From NCBI GenBank assembly GCA_900770385.1, contig CAAGKK010000037.1:1-64000 (forward strand): a stretch of DNA of 64,000 bases, in the 5' to 3' direction. Shown here piece by piece: positions 15,447 to 24,063 of the stretch; the first letter of the stretch is position 1, and each line of letters starts with the position of its first letter. A program made the position numbers and the translations under genes. The notes beneath the pieces were generated by a model. The model ran no database searches. It was not told where the DNA came from and saw only the letters and a program-made list of their open reading frames with translations. The stretch is from Clostridia bacterium (GTDB lineage Bacteria; Bacillota; Clostridia; TANB77; CAG-508).

Positions 15447-15475
15447 AAAAGAGTAAGAGAATATCTTACTCTTTT
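15447..15475 (+). terminator. sipL terminator
   Basis: AAAAGAGTAAGA pairs perfectly with TCTTACTCTTTT around a 5-base loop (GAATA). Confidence 0.85.
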
Positions 15476-15549
15476 GCTGATAATATTAGATTAATATTTT
15501 TTATAAAAAAGTAATACAAAATAGGGGAGATTAAAATAAGAGGTGAAAA

Positions 15550-16263
15550 ATGGACTTATTATATTCTAGACCTAGATTAAAAATTCCTAGATTATGTGTA
15601 TTTAAAAGTAATAGAAAAAATAAAAATGAAAAGAAAATAGAAAAGTTAATATTTATATTAATTTTAATTGTTTTTAGTATGATATGTTTAATTAAAGCTG
15701 TTGAACCAATATTTAACGAATTGTGTAAAGATAAAGCTAAAAGTATTGCGACAATTATATGTAATAGTAAAACAACTGAATGTATGCAAGGTTATAATTA
15801 TTCAGACTTTATAATAATACATAAAGATGACAAAAACAATGTTGTAATGCTAGAATCCAACATGGTTAATATAAATTCAGTAACATCTGATATAGCACAA
15901 AAAATTCAAGAACAAATAAATAATACAGAAGATAGCAATATTTCAATTAGTTTAGGGAGTTTTACTGGAATTAGTTTGTTATCTGGAAAAGGTCCAAGGA
16001 TACCAATTGAGATCTCAACTATAGGAAATATTTCAACTAATTTCAAAAGTGAATTTATAGAAAAGGGAATCAACCAAACTTTACATAGGCTATATTTAGA
16101 AATTGAATGTGAAATAAGTATATTAACACCATTTAATACAATTAATGAAAAAATAAAGAATGAATTTTTAATTACAGAAAATATTATAGTAGGAAATATT
16201 CCAGATGCGTATTACAATATAAAAGGAGTAACAGCAAATGATGCTTTAGAAGTAGTAGAATAA
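15550..16263 (+). CDS. yunB: Sporulation protein YunB
   Basis: A sigma-E-dependent membrane protein of sporulation in Bacillus; exact role unknown. The 237-residue protein has a basic N-terminus, one membrane segment (about residues 33-50) followed by EPIFNELCKDKAKSIAT, and the extracellular YunB region with ISLGSFTGISLLSGKGPRIPIEI near 137-159 and TLHRLYLEIECEISILTPF near 177-195. These match YunB closely. GAGGTG lies close to the ATG. Clustering with yabG and sipL supports the call. Confidence 0.9.
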   Translation: MDLLYSRPRLKIPRLCVFKSNRKNKNEKKIEKLIFILILIVFSMICLIKAVEPIFNELCKDKAKSIATIICNSKTTECMQGYNYSDFIIIHKDDKNNVVMLESNMVNINSVTSDIAQKIQEQINNTEDSNISISLGSFTGISLLSGKGPRIPIEISTIGNISTNFKSEFIEKGINQTLHRLYLEIECEISILTPFNTINEKIKNEFLITENIIVGNIPDAYYNIKGVTANDALEVVE

Positions 16264-16268
16264 GAAAA

Positions 16269-16299
16269 AAGCTGTCAATATTTTTAATATTGGCAGCTT
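16269..16299. terminator. Bidirectional terminator between yunB and the repressor gene
   Basis: AAGCTGTCAATATT pairs with AATATTGGCAGCTT around TTT; A-runs before and after allow use from both sides. Confidence 0.8.
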
Positions 16300-16303
16300 A
16301 AAA

Positions 16304-16630
16304 TTATTGTTCTTTAATGATAACTTTTGCTATATCATAAATTAGTTTTAATTTATCTGGTGGACAATCTTTTAGCAAAATAGAAAATTCTTCATTTAGA
16401 TAGTGGTTAGATGTACTACCAGTTCCAGATAAAACATCTCCCTCGGAAATATCTAATAAATCGCATATTTGATTTAATCTATTTAAATTAATTTTAGAAT
16501 TTCCTCTTTCAACTCTACTTAAAAAGGCAACAGAGATGTCAATTTTTTCAGCAAGTTGTTCTTGAGTATAGCCTTTTTCTATTCTTGCTTTTTTTAATCT
16601 TTCTCCAATAATAGAATAATCTAAAGACAT
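16304..16630 (-). CDS. XRE-family transcriptional regulator
   Basis: The 108-residue protein has an N-terminal Cro/CI-type HTH (residues 6-62: IGERLKKARIEKGYTQEQLA, then ISVAFLSRVERGNSKINLNRL) and a short C-terminal helical part (DCPPDKLKLIYDIAKVII) that often mediates dimerisation in small chromosomal XRE proteins of Clostridia. The targets cannot be told from the sequence. Single-gene unit facing yunB. Confidence 0.85.
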   Translation of the reverse strand: MSLDYSIIGERLKKARIEKGYTQEQLAEKIDISVAFLSRVERGNSKINLNRLNQICDLLDISEGDVLSGTGSTSNHYLNEEFSILLKDCPPDKLKLIYDIAKVIIKEQ

Positions 16631-16754
16631 TTATATCACCCTTTCTTTTTTATAAAATATAGCATTACAAATTTATATTTTACAGAAAGCAATAGGTTAA
16701 ATTATACTGTTGGTATAATTTAACCTATTTGTCTTAAATTATTCAATTTTGAAG

Positions 16755-17357
16755 TTAAAAAGTAAAACTTCTTAATAGGAAATCCCTAGTAAATGGAACA
16801 TATAATAATATACATAGTAGGATAAAAACAATAAAAATAGTTAATACAAAAGCTATTAAATTTTTTACCCAATGGTCTATTTTGTACTTTATAATATCTA
16901 TAATCGAAGGTTCATAATAAGTTCTATTTTGAGATGTAGTTCTATTTGTATTTTGAGGTGTATTTTTTATATTATTAACAGTAGAATTAGTATATTGTGG
17001 AGTAGAATAAGTATTGTTATTCTGAGCCGAAGAATGATTATAATTAGTATTGTAATTATTCTTTAATTTAGAAATCTCAGAAGATAAAACCTGATTATCT
17101 TTAACTAATTGATTATATTTGTTTATATCAATTATTGGTTCTGTTATATTTAATTGGTCATCATATTTTTTCTTTTTTTCAGAGTCAGATAAAGTTTCAT
17201 AAGCTTCACTAATTTTTTTGAAGCGTTCTTCTGCAAGTTCTTTATTTTCTTTAGTAGAATCTGGATGATACTTTTTTGCAAGAGTTTTATAAGCCTTATT
17301 TATAACTTCAGAAGAAGCATGTCTACTAACCTCTAATTCTTCATAATAATTTTTCAT
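16755..17357 (-). CDS. J-domain membrane protein
   Basis: Residues 1-67 are a DnaJ J-domain (NYYEELEVSRHASSEVINKAYK, then KYHPD with the essential HPD triad, FKKISEAYETLSDSEKKKKYDD). A coiled stretch and a Gln/Asn/Thr-rich linker follow (about 78-150), and a C-terminal membrane segment (FVLTIFIVFILLCILLYVPF, about 169-188). It lacks the zinc and substrate domains of DnaJ, so it is probably a membrane-tethered co-chaperone that recruits DnaK. Monocistronic as far as visible. Confidence 0.85.
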   Translation of the reverse strand: MKNYYEELEVSRHASSEVINKAYKTLAKKYHPDSTKENKELAEERFKKISEAYETLSDSEKKKKYDDQLNITEPIIDINKYNQLVKDNQVLSSEISKLKNNYNTNYNHSSAQNNNTYSTPQYTNSTVNNIKNTPQNTNRTTSQNRTYYEPSIIDIIKYKIDHWVKNLIAFVLTIFIVFILLCILLYVPFTRDFLLRSFTF

Positions 17358-17451
17358 AATTTACCTCTTAAAAAGTATAACAAATATATAATGTAAAGTA
17401 AACAGTTTTGTAATACTATAAAAAATATTTTTTAATAATCAAAGATAAGTC

Positions 17452-17479
17452 TTGCAAAAATAAAAAACTATGATAAAAT
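17452..17479 (+). promoter_or_regulatory. Promoter of ruvA-rarA
   Basis: TTGCAA, a 16-base spacer and TAAAAT lie 42 bases before the ruvA start. Confidence 0.55.
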
Positions 17480-17521
17480 AAGAGAAAAAATGTTCGAGTT
17501 TTAAATATTGAGAGGTAAAAA

Positions 17522-18124
17522 ATGATAGCATATCTTAATGGAATATTAGAATTGAAATTTAATGGATACATTATAATAGATGTTATGGGAGTTGGATATA
17601 AAGTTTTTATGTCAGAAACTTCAATAAACAAATTAGGAGAAATAGGAGACAAAGTAAAAGTATACACACACTATCATGTAAGAGAAGATGAGATTAGCCT
17701 TTATGGATTCTTAAATATAGAAGAATTAAACATGTTTGAATTATTAATATCTGTAAGTGGTGTTGGAGCAAAATCTGCATTAAATACTTTAGCATATATA
17801 GAACCATCAACATTTGCGTTAGCAGTTGTATCAAATGATACGAGTAAACTAGTAAAAATTCCTGGAATTGGAGCAAAAACTGCAGCAAGAATAGTATTAG
17901 AACTAAAAGATAAACTAAAAAATCAGGATATAGTTAAAAATAAAGTAGATAAAATTGAAAGTAATATAGAAAATAAAGAAAATATAGAAGAGGCAATAAC
18001 TGCACTTCAAGTATTAGGATATAATAGAAAAGAAATAGAAAAAATATTTGAAAAAATAGAAGATACTAATATTTCACTTGAAGAGTTAATAAAAAAAGGA
18101 TTAAAATACTTATCAACAAGATAA
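17522..18124 (+). CDS. ruvA: Holliday junction DNA-binding protein RuvA
   Basis: RuvA binds four-way DNA junctions and loads the RuvB motor. The 200 residues show the OB-fold N-terminus (MIAYLNGILELKFNGYIIID.MGVGYKV), the HYHVREDEISLYGF segment, the two helix-hairpin-helix motifs (SVSGVGAKSALNTL; KIPGIGAKTAARIVLELKDKL) and the C-terminal RuvB-binding domain (EEAITALQVLGYNRKEIEK). Normal length. The next gene is rarA, not ruvB; no ruvB is in the window. Confidence 0.97.
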   Translation: MIAYLNGILELKFNGYIIIDVMGVGYKVFMSETSINKLGEIGDKVKVYTHYHVREDEISLYGFLNIEELNMFELLISVSGVGAKSALNTLAYIEPSTFALAVVSNDTSKLVKIPGIGAKTAARIVLELKDKLKNQDIVKNKVDKIESNIENKENIEEAITALQVLGYNRKEIEKIFEKIEDTNISLEELIKKGLKYLSTR

Positions 18125-18149
18125 ATTACAATTAGAATAGGAGAAATTT

Positions 18150-19394
18150 ATGGAAGATAATAAACCATTAGCATATAGAATGCGTCCTAGAACACTAGAA
18201 GAATATGTTGGACAAGAACATATATTAGGAAAAGATAAAATATTATATAGAACAATAAAAGCCGATAGATTATCAAGTATAATATTATTTGGACCTCCAG
18301 GCTGTGGTAAAACTTCGCTTGCAAAGGTTATAAGCGAAACTACAAAATATAAATTTGAAAAAATAAATGCAGTTACCTCAGGAGTTTCAGATATAAAAAA
18401 GATAATAGAAGATGCAAAAAATGTGTTTTTAAATCCAACAGGAAAATGTATATTATTTATAGATGAAATTCATAGATTTAATAAATTACAACAAGATGCA
18501 TTACTTCCAGCAGTTGAAGATGGTACTATTATTTTGATTGGAGCAACAACAGAAAATCCGTATTTTTCTGTAAACAAAGCTCTAATTTCTAGATCAATGG
18601 TATTTAAACTAGAACCTTTAAATGAAAATGATATTTTAAAAGTTTTAAAGATGGCGCTTGAAAGAAAAGACGGATTAGGAGAGTACAATATAAATATAAG
18701 TGATAATACTTTAAAAAATATTGCAAAGATTTCAGGAGGAGATGTAAGAACAGCATTAAATGGATTAGAAATAGCAGTGCTTACAACTTCAATGGATAAA
18801 GATGGAATAATTAATATAACAGACCAAATTGCAGCAGATAGTATGCAAAAAAAGAAAACTTTTTTTGACAAATCAGGAGATAGTCATTATGATAATATAA
18901 GTGCATTTATAAAATCTATGAGAGGAAGCAATCCAGATGCAGCTATTTTTTATTTAGCGAGAGCATTAAATGCTGGTGAAGATCCTATGTTTTTAGCTAG
19001 AAGAATTGTAATTGCTGCATCAGAAGATGTAGGAATGGCAAATCCAAATGCATTAGTAGTTGCTACTTCTGCAATGCAAGCTGTTCATCAAATTGGAATG
19101 CCAGAAGCCAGGATAATACTTGCTGAAGCTACAATATATGTTGCAACATCTAAAAAATCAAATGCTTCATATTTAGCTATAAATAAAGCAATTGAAGATG
19201 TTAGTACAAAAGATACAGGAGAAATACCAATGCATATTAGAAATGCACCTGCAGAAGGAATGAAGGATTTAGGATATTCTAATGGATATAAATATCCACA
19301 TGATTATCCAGGACATGTTGTAGAACAGCAATATTTACCAGATAAAATGCTTGGAACAAAATATTATTTAAAAGATGAAAATATCAAAAATTAA
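18150..19394 (+). CDS. rarA: Replication-associated recombination protein RarA (MgsA)
   Basis: A clamp-loader-like AAA+ ATPase acting at stalled replication forks. The 414-residue protein begins PLAYRMRPRTLEEYVGQEHILG, with Walker A GPPGCGKTS (about residues 51-59), Walker B LFIDEIHRFNKLQQD (about 102-116), sensor ATTENPYFSVN, and the RarA C-terminal tetramerisation region (DPMFLARRIVIAASEDVGMANP, and PPHIRNAP-like MHIRNAP). RuvB was considered, but RuvB lacks the RMRP start and this C-terminus. It follows ruvA by 25 bases, so they form one operon. Confidence 0.96.
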   Translation: MEDNKPLAYRMRPRTLEEYVGQEHILGKDKILYRTIKADRLSSIILFGPPGCGKTSLAKVISETTKYKFEKINAVTSGVSDIKKIIEDAKNVFLNPTGKCILFIDEIHRFNKLQQDALLPAVEDGTIILIGATTENPYFSVNKALISRSMVFKLEPLNENDILKVLKMALERKDGLGEYNINISDNTLKNIAKISGGDVRTALNGLEIAVLTTSMDKDGIINITDQIAADSMQKKKTFFDKSGDSHYDNISAFIKSMRGSNPDAAIFYLARALNAGEDPMFLARRIVIAASEDVGMANPNALVVATSAMQAVHQIGMPEARIILAEATIYVATSKKSNASYLAINKAIEDVSTKDTGEIPMHIRNAPAEGMKDLGYSNGYKYPHDYPGHVVEQQYLPDKMLGTKYYLKDENIKN

Positions 19395-19415
19395 TAATAA
19401 ATTGAATATTTTAAC

Positions 19416-19453
19416 AAAAATCTCTTAAACTATAAATATGTTAAGAGATTTTT
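19416..19453 (+). terminator. 13-bp hairpin overlapping the start of the first TSUP gene
   Basis: AAAAATCTCTTAA pairs perfectly with TTAAGAGATTTTT; two more T bases follow. It can end the ruvA-rarA transcript. The apparent ATG (19438) of the next gene lies in the loop, and no ribosome site precedes it. Confidence 0.7.
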
Positions 19454-19800
19454 TTGATATAAAAAGAGTTTTAATTGGAATATTTTCTGGTATTGTGAGC
19501 GGACTATTTGCAACAGGTGGAGGAATGATATTAGTTCCAGCTTATATATATATGCTAAATATGAGCGAAGTGGAATCAAGAGCCACTTCCGTACTATGTA
19601 TATTACCAATGGTGGTTACTAGTGGATTTTTTTATTACAAAAATAATTATATTGATTGGAAAATAGGCTTGTTTTGTGCAATAGGTGGAATATTAGGAGG
19701 ATTGGTTGGAGCAAAGTTACTAAATAAGCTGCCCGTAAAATATTTAAAAATTGCATTTATCATCTTTTTAATATATGCATCATATAGAATGATTGTATAG
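19438..19800 (+). CDS. Half-size TSUP (TauE/SafE) permease, first copy
   Basis: TSUP permeases move sulfur-containing or organic anions. The 120 residues cover one half of the usual protein: IGIFSGIVSGLFATGGGMILVPAYIY (motif of the first half) and then LGGLVGAKLLNKLP, with about four membrane segments. Full-length family members have about 250 residues and two such halves, so this probably pairs with the next gene. The start lies inside a terminator hairpin and lacks a ribosome site, so it may be poorly translated from the upstream transcript or leaderless. Confidence 0.75.
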   Translation: MLRDFFDIKRVLIGIFSGIVSGLFATGGGMILVPAYIYMLNMSEVESRATSVLCILPMVVTSGFFYYKNNYIDWKIGLFCAIGGILGGLVGAKLLNKLPVKYLKIAFIIFLIYASYRMIV

Positions 19801-19828
19801 TGCAGAAACAGAAAGGGGATTGATTATA

Positions 19829-20212
19829 ATGTTAGAAACATTGATTGGTTTTATTTCTGGAATTGTAAGTGGAACAGGAATGGGTGGAGGAACAATTTTA
19901 ATTCTTTGTTTATCTTTATTTATGGGAATAGACCAAAAAGTAGCCCAAGCCACTAATCTAGTTTTCTTTATTCCAACTTCAATTGCAGCTATATATATTA
20001 ATATAAAAGAAAAAAAGATTGAATGGAAAACCGCTAAAGTGATAATCATGTGGGGAATAATAGGAGCAGTAACAGGAGCATTAATAGCTTTAAAAGTTAA
20101 TGTAAAATTTTTGAAAAAATTATTTGGCATTTTTTTAGCTGTTATTGCAATACATGAAGTATATATTTTAATAAAAGAGTATAAAAAAGATAAAAAAAAT
20201 AATAATAAATAA
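19829..20212 (+). CDS. Half-size TSUP permease, second copy
   Basis: AAAGGGG points to ATG 19829 rather than the TTG 36 bases upstream, giving 127 residues. It repeats the family motif (GFISGIVSGTGMGGGTILILCLSLFMGIDQKVAQATNL) and has about four membrane segments with a lysine-rich C-terminus. The two halves are similar to each other, like the two halves of a full TSUP protein, and probably form a heterodimer. The substrate cannot be inferred. Confidence 0.8.
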   Translation: MLETLIGFISGIVSGTGMGGGTILILCLSLFMGIDQKVAQATNLVFFIPTSIAAIYINIKEKKIEWKTAKVIIMWGIIGAVTGALIALKVNVKFLKKLFGIFLAVIAIHEVYILIKEYKKDKKNNNK

Positions 20213-20241
20213 TAAGATTAAAAACTAAAGGAGGAACAGAT

Positions 20242-20379
20242 ATGAAATTTGCAAAAGGTATGATACTAGGAGGAATGATTGCAGCAGGTGTTATGATGGT
20301 ATATGCAGATAATAATATGAATACTAAAAAAATAATGAAAAAGGGAAAACAATTAGCAAGAAAGATGGGAATAATGTAG
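20242..20379 (+). CDS. 45-residue basic protein with N-terminal hydrophobic segment
   Basis: A strong ribosome site (AAAGGAGG) lies 7 bases before the ATG. The product starts MKFAKGMILGGMIAAGVMMVYAD and ends KKIMKKGKQLARKMGIM. It combines a Gly/Met-rich hydrophobic N-terminus with a Lys/Met-rich basic tail. Similar very short proteins are common in Clostridia, with unknown function; a peripheral membrane protein is likely. Confidence 0.65.
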   Translation: MKFAKGMILGGMIAAGVMMVYADNNMNTKKIMKKGKQLARKMGIM

Positions 20380-20419
20380 TCCCATCTTTACTTTTGTATA
20401 ATAAAACTTTTGCTGAGTC

Positions 20420-20860
20420 TTATTTAATGCAAGGTTTGTTATCAAATTTGCAATCATCTTTTTTGTCACCAATAAAGCAATCACATTCTTTCATATCTAC
20501 ACCTTTTAAGCATTTGCCTTCGCGATGACATTTAGAGCAAACTTTTACATGTTTTACTTTATTTACCCATATTTGAACTTCATATTTTCTGTCAGGACAA
20601 AGTGGACCAAATACAAATTCACCATCACAATCTGTAAAAGTATGAGAAACTGGTTTTCTTTCAGGTTTGCCACAGCTAAAATCAACTTCTATTAATTTTA
20701 CTACTGCATCTTTTATAGGTTCTTTGTGACAGTCTTTTACAACACCATATAAAACACTTCTGTCATCTTCAGGTAATACAATGTCTAAATCATATTGTTT
20801 TCCAGTAGCAATATGACCATCAACATCTACAATTGAACAACATTTATTTTCAAAATCCAT
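20420..20860 (-). CDS. Cys-rich protein with carboxypeptidase-regulatory-like (beta-sandwich) domain
   Basis: The 146 residues contain a carboxypeptidase-regulatory-like fold (SVLYGVVKDCHKEPIKDAVV.L, then HTFTDCDGEFVFGPLCPDRKYEVQIWV near residues 36-100) and at least 14 Cys residues, clustered in the last 40 (CSKCHREGKC, MKECDCFIGDKKDDC). No signal peptide. Cys-rich proteins of this kind in spore formers are often spore-coat or exosporium components; that is inference. Single gene transcribed toward the 45-residue gene. Confidence 0.7.
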   Translation of the reverse strand: MDFENKCCSIVDVDGHIATGKQYDLDIVLPEDDRSVLYGVVKDCHKEPIKDAVVKLIEVDFSCGKPERKPVSHTFTDCDGEFVFGPLCPDRKYEVQIWVNKVKHVKVCSKCHREGKCLKGVDMKECDCFIGDKKDDCKFDNKPCIK

Positions 20861-20984
20861 TAAAATACATATCCTTTCATATTTTTTATATAAGCATAAA
20901 AGCTTTTGCTATATTATATGAAAAATAAGAAATAGTGTTACATTATAGAAGAAAATGTTATTTTAAAAAAATAAAACTATATAA

Positions 20985-21013
20985 TTGACCCAAAAAATAA
21001 TTACTGATATAAT
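20985..21013 (+). promoter_or_regulatory. Promoter of the pilin-like gene
   Basis: TTGACC, a 17-base spacer and TATAAT: a near-consensus vegetative promoter 42 bases before the ATG. Confidence 0.8.
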
Positions 21014-21054
21014 AAACATGCTAAATAAAACTAAAGAAGGAAGGAAAAACATAC

Positions 21055-22857
21055 ATGCAAATCCTTAAAAAAAATAATGAAAATGGAGTAACATTAATAG
21101 TATTAATAATTACAATTATTATATTATTAATACTATCTTCTGTAAGTATAAAAATAGTAAAAGATAATGGAATAATCTTCCATACTAAAAATGCACTAAA
21201 AGATTATTCAGAAACAGAATTTGAAGACCAAATAGGAGTAATCTTTGCTTTATATTTACAAACAGATTATTCAGGTCAAATAGTTAATTATAAAGAAGTG
21301 GTAAATGATATATTAGATATATTTAATTATCCAAATATAAATGAAGAAACAGGAGAATTAAAAGACCCTAATAAGGCGACAACAGATAAATACACTATAA
21401 CTGCAAGTAACGGATTAGTAGAAGTTGTAGATAAAAACAATCAATCATTATTAAAAATAAAATATGATGAGACAGGTAGAAGCATAAAAATATATTATAA
21501 TGGTAAAAAATGGGTATATGAAAACTTTACATTAAAGAGCAAAACAGATATATATGTAGAATATACAGGAGAAGAAACGACATCTGATACAGATGAATAT
21601 ATTACAGGCTTATGGAAATATAAAAAGAATGAAAATGGAACATTAACTATAATAGCTTATTTAGGAACAACAGAAGAAGAACTAAAAGATGTAACAGTAC
21701 CAAATAAAATAAATGGACAAATAGTAGAATATTTTGATGGCTTTGGAAAAAATTTAACAGGAACATTAACAATATCAAATGGACTAAAAACAATTGAAAA
21801 TTATGGAGGTAACCAAAAGCTAGCTAATATAAAGTTGAACAAATTAGTAATAGGAGAAGAATGTGTATTACAAAGTGGGTATTTTTTCACAAAAGCAACA
21901 ATAGGTACAATAGAAATAGAAGATAATGTAATAATGAATGGAGATGCCATATTTGGAATGGCAAGTGTAAATGATATAATAATTAGAAATAATTTAGAAA
22001 TAAAATCGGGAGGAGGAAATGGTTTCTGTTTTGCAACAATAAAAAATAATTTAACAGTTGGAGATAATTGTAAATTTATTAATAATTCACAAGGATTAAA
22101 TGTTGGAGGAAAATTTATTATAGGTAACAATTGTAATATAAATATTGGACAAACAACTGCTCAGGAAATTTCTATTGGAAAGAACTGTACAATTACACAA
22201 TTAAAAACATGTCCAAATTTAACAAAATTATCAATAGGCAAAGAAACTATTGCAAATGGATCAGTATTTAATAATACACAATTAAGTAATGAAGATGTAA
22301 CAAAAGCATTAAAAGTTCTTAATACAATAAAAGGACAATCTTTTACAAATAACTCAGTAATAACAGAAGTTGAAATCGCAGAAAATAGTAATATTAATGC
22401 AGCTATGTTCCAAAAATGTGCCAATTTAAAAAAACTTATAATAAATAATAATACTACAATCCAAAGTAATGCATCATTTAAATCATTAGCAATAGAAGAA
22501 TTAATAATAAAAAATAATGTTATATTTTCTCCTTGCTATAATATGTTTCAAGGATGTTCAAAATTAAATAAAGTAACGATAGGTGAAAACAGTTCTTTAA
22601 CTAATGACTTTTTTAATTCATGCCCTATTGTAGATTTAGAAATAGGAAAAGGTACAGTAGGTACAAATACAACATTTTTAAATTGCACAAAAATAGAAAA
22701 TATAAAATGGTACTTAACAGATGAACAAATAAGTCAGTGTAAAGAAGGAAAAGTTGATACAGTAATATCAGCGGCTAAAATGTTTAGTAGAATTTTAGGA
22801 TATAACACATATACAAAAGAGTTTAGCTTTAATAAAATAATATTTACAAAACAATAA
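21055..22857 (+). CDS. Surface protein with type IV pilin-like N-terminus and LRR-like repeats
   Basis: The 600-residue protein begins with a short basic leader and NGVTLIVLIITIIILLILSSVSI, a prepilin-type signal in which the usual Glu at +5 is Val. The rest is Asn/Thr/Ile-rich with repeated segments of BspA-like LRR type (SNGLKTIENYGG, LVIGEECVLQSG, IEIEDNVIMNG, LTVGDNCKFIN, LSIGKETIANGS, KVTIGENSSLTN), about residues 220-580. GAAGGAAGG precedes the ATG. It is a single-gene unit with promoter and terminator and no assembly genes nearby. Surface display or pseudopilin function is inferred. Confidence 0.75.
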   Translation: MQILKKNNENGVTLIVLIITIIILLILSSVSIKIVKDNGIIFHTKNALKDYSETEFEDQIGVIFALYLQTDYSGQIVNYKEVVNDILDIFNYPNINEETGELKDPNKATTDKYTITASNGLVEVVDKNNQSLLKIKYDETGRSIKIYYNGKKWVYENFTLKSKTDIYVEYTGEETTSDTDEYITGLWKYKKNENGTLTIIAYLGTTEEELKDVTVPNKINGQIVEYFDGFGKNLTGTLTISNGLKTIENYGGNQKLANIKLNKLVIGEECVLQSGYFFTKATIGTIEIEDNVIMNGDAIFGMASVNDIIIRNNLEIKSGGGNGFCFATIKNNLTVGDNCKFINNSQGLNVGGKFIIGNNCNINIGQTTAQEISIGKNCTITQLKTCPNLTKLSIGKETIANGSVFNNTQLSNEDVTKALKVLNTIKGQSFTNNSVITEVEIAENSNINAAMFQKCANLKKLIINNNTTIQSNASFKSLAIEELIIKNNVIFSPCYNMFQGCSKLNKVTIGENSSLTNDFFNSCPIVDLEIGKGTVGTNTTFLNCTKIENIKWYLTDEQISQCKEGKVDTVISAAKMFSRILGYNTYTKEFSFNKIIFTKQ

Positions 22858-22866
22858 AATATACAG

Positions 22867-22903
22867 TAGAGGATGGTTTAGGTAAAAACATCCTCTATTT
22901 TTA
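22867..22903 (+). terminator. Terminator of the pilin-like gene
   Basis: TAGAGGATG pairs with CATCCTCTA across a 13-base loop, followed by TTTTTAT. Confidence 0.85.
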
Positions 22904-22925
22904 TATATAATATTGTTAATTAATG

Positions 22926-22954
22926 TTGAAAAAAGAGCATAAATATGATATAAC
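22926..22954 (+). promoter_or_regulatory. Promoter of the cdaA operon
   Basis: TTGAAA, a 17-base spacer and TATAAC lie 36 bases before the small ORF at 22990. Confidence 0.6.
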
Positions 22955-22989
22955 TTAAAACAAATTAAATTAGAAAAGGAAAATGAAAA

Positions 22990-23145
22990 ATGCAAAAAAA
23001 TAAAGATAAAAAAGAAGAAAAAATCAATAAAAAAAAGGCAGATAAAATGGCAGTTGCTACTAAAATTATTGCTGGTATATTAGTATTATTAATGTTACTA
23101 AGTATAGCAGGAAGTTTCATATATTATCTTTTAAAAATAATTTAA
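22990..23145 (+). CDS. 51-residue single-pass membrane protein upstream of cdaA
   Basis: The product is Lys/Glu-rich for 20 residues and then has one membrane segment (KIIAGILVLLMLLSIAGSFIYYLL). AAAAGGA precedes the start. The layout resembles very short basic-plus-TM proteins of Firmicutes such as the DUF4044 or Prli42 type, though the identity is not certain. It ends 13 bases before cdaA and is in the same transcript. Confidence 0.65.
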   Translation: MQKNKDKKEEKINKKKADKMAVATKIIAGILVLLMLLSIAGSFIYYLLKII

Positions 23146-23158
23146 GGAGAATAAAAAA

Positions 23159-24061
23159 ATGAGTGAAAGTCCATTTATAAAAGTAGAAAATTTTTGGAAG
23201 GGTGTAACCTTAAGCTTAAATAATCCATGGAGTATTATTACACTAATTATAGATATAATAATTGTTATATTTTTAATAGTTAAAGTTGTAAAAATATTAA
23301 AAGGTTCAAGAGCAATGCAATTAATAAAAGGTATTTTATTTTTGATAATCATAACTTGGCTAAGTGGTATATTTAACTTTCAAATTTTAAACTACATATT
23401 AACTACTATAATGACATATGGTGTTATTTTATTAATTGTATTATTTCAACCAGAATTAAGAAGAGCTTTAGAGCAATTAGGTTCATCTAATAAATGGACT
23501 AAGTACTTTGGACTAGAAAAAGATATTATTTCTAAAACTAAAGAAGGAATTTATAAAATTGTTTTAGCTGTTGTAGAACTATCTAAAAATAAAACAGGAG
23601 CTTTAATAGTAATTGAAAGAGATATAAAATTAAAGGAAATAATATCAACAGGTGTAACTTTAAATGCTGAAATTTCACCACAATTATTAGTAAATATATT
23701 TACTCCAAATACACCATTACACGATGGAGCAGTTGCAATTAAAGATAATAAAATAGCAGCGGCAGCTTGTATGCTTCCTTTGGCAAATGATGAAGATATA
23801 GCAAGAGAATTAGGAACAAGACACAGAGCAGCAATTGGTATGAGCAAAGAGTCAGATGCAATTATAATAGTAGTATCAGAAGAAACGGGAAGAATATCAA
23901 TAGCAAAAGAAGGAACATTAATAGCAGATCTAAAAGAAGAAGCTATTAAAAAGATACTAATTAGTAATATTATTACCAAAAGATTTAAAGAAGAAGATAA
24001 AACAACAATATTAGATAGAATAAAAAATATAAAGAATATAAGAAAGAAAAAAGCAGAATAA
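23159..24061 (+). CDS. cdaA: Diadenylate cyclase CdaA
   Basis: It makes cyclic di-AMP from two ATP at the membrane. The 300-residue protein has three membrane segments in the first 100 residues, then the DAC domain with DGA (about residues 189-191, in LHDGAVAI) and RHR (about 221-223, in LGTRHRAAIG), both catalytic motifs intact. LFQPELRRALEQLG precedes the domain as usual. The regulator gene cdaR and glmM, which commonly follow, are absent; truA follows by 2 bases instead. Confidence 0.96.
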   Translation: MSESPFIKVENFWKGVTLSLNNPWSIITLIIDIIIVIFLIVKVVKILKGSRAMQLIKGILFLIIITWLSGIFNFQILNYILTTIMTYGVILLIVLFQPELRRALEQLGSSNKWTKYFGLEKDIISKTKEGIYKIVLAVVELSKNKTGALIVIERDIKLKEIISTGVTLNAEISPQLLVNIFTPNTPLHDGAVAIKDNKIAAAACMLPLANDEDIARELGTRHRAAIGMSKESDAIIIVVSEETGRISIAKEGTLIADLKEEAIKKILISNIITKRFKEEDKTTILDRIKNIKNIRKKKAE

Positions 24062-24063
24062 AA

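Noticed and set aside
18150..19394. Second gene of the ruvA operon as ruvB
   Set aside because: The RMRP-type start, the sequence around Walker B and the C-terminal region are those of RarA; the RuvB winged-helix end is absent.
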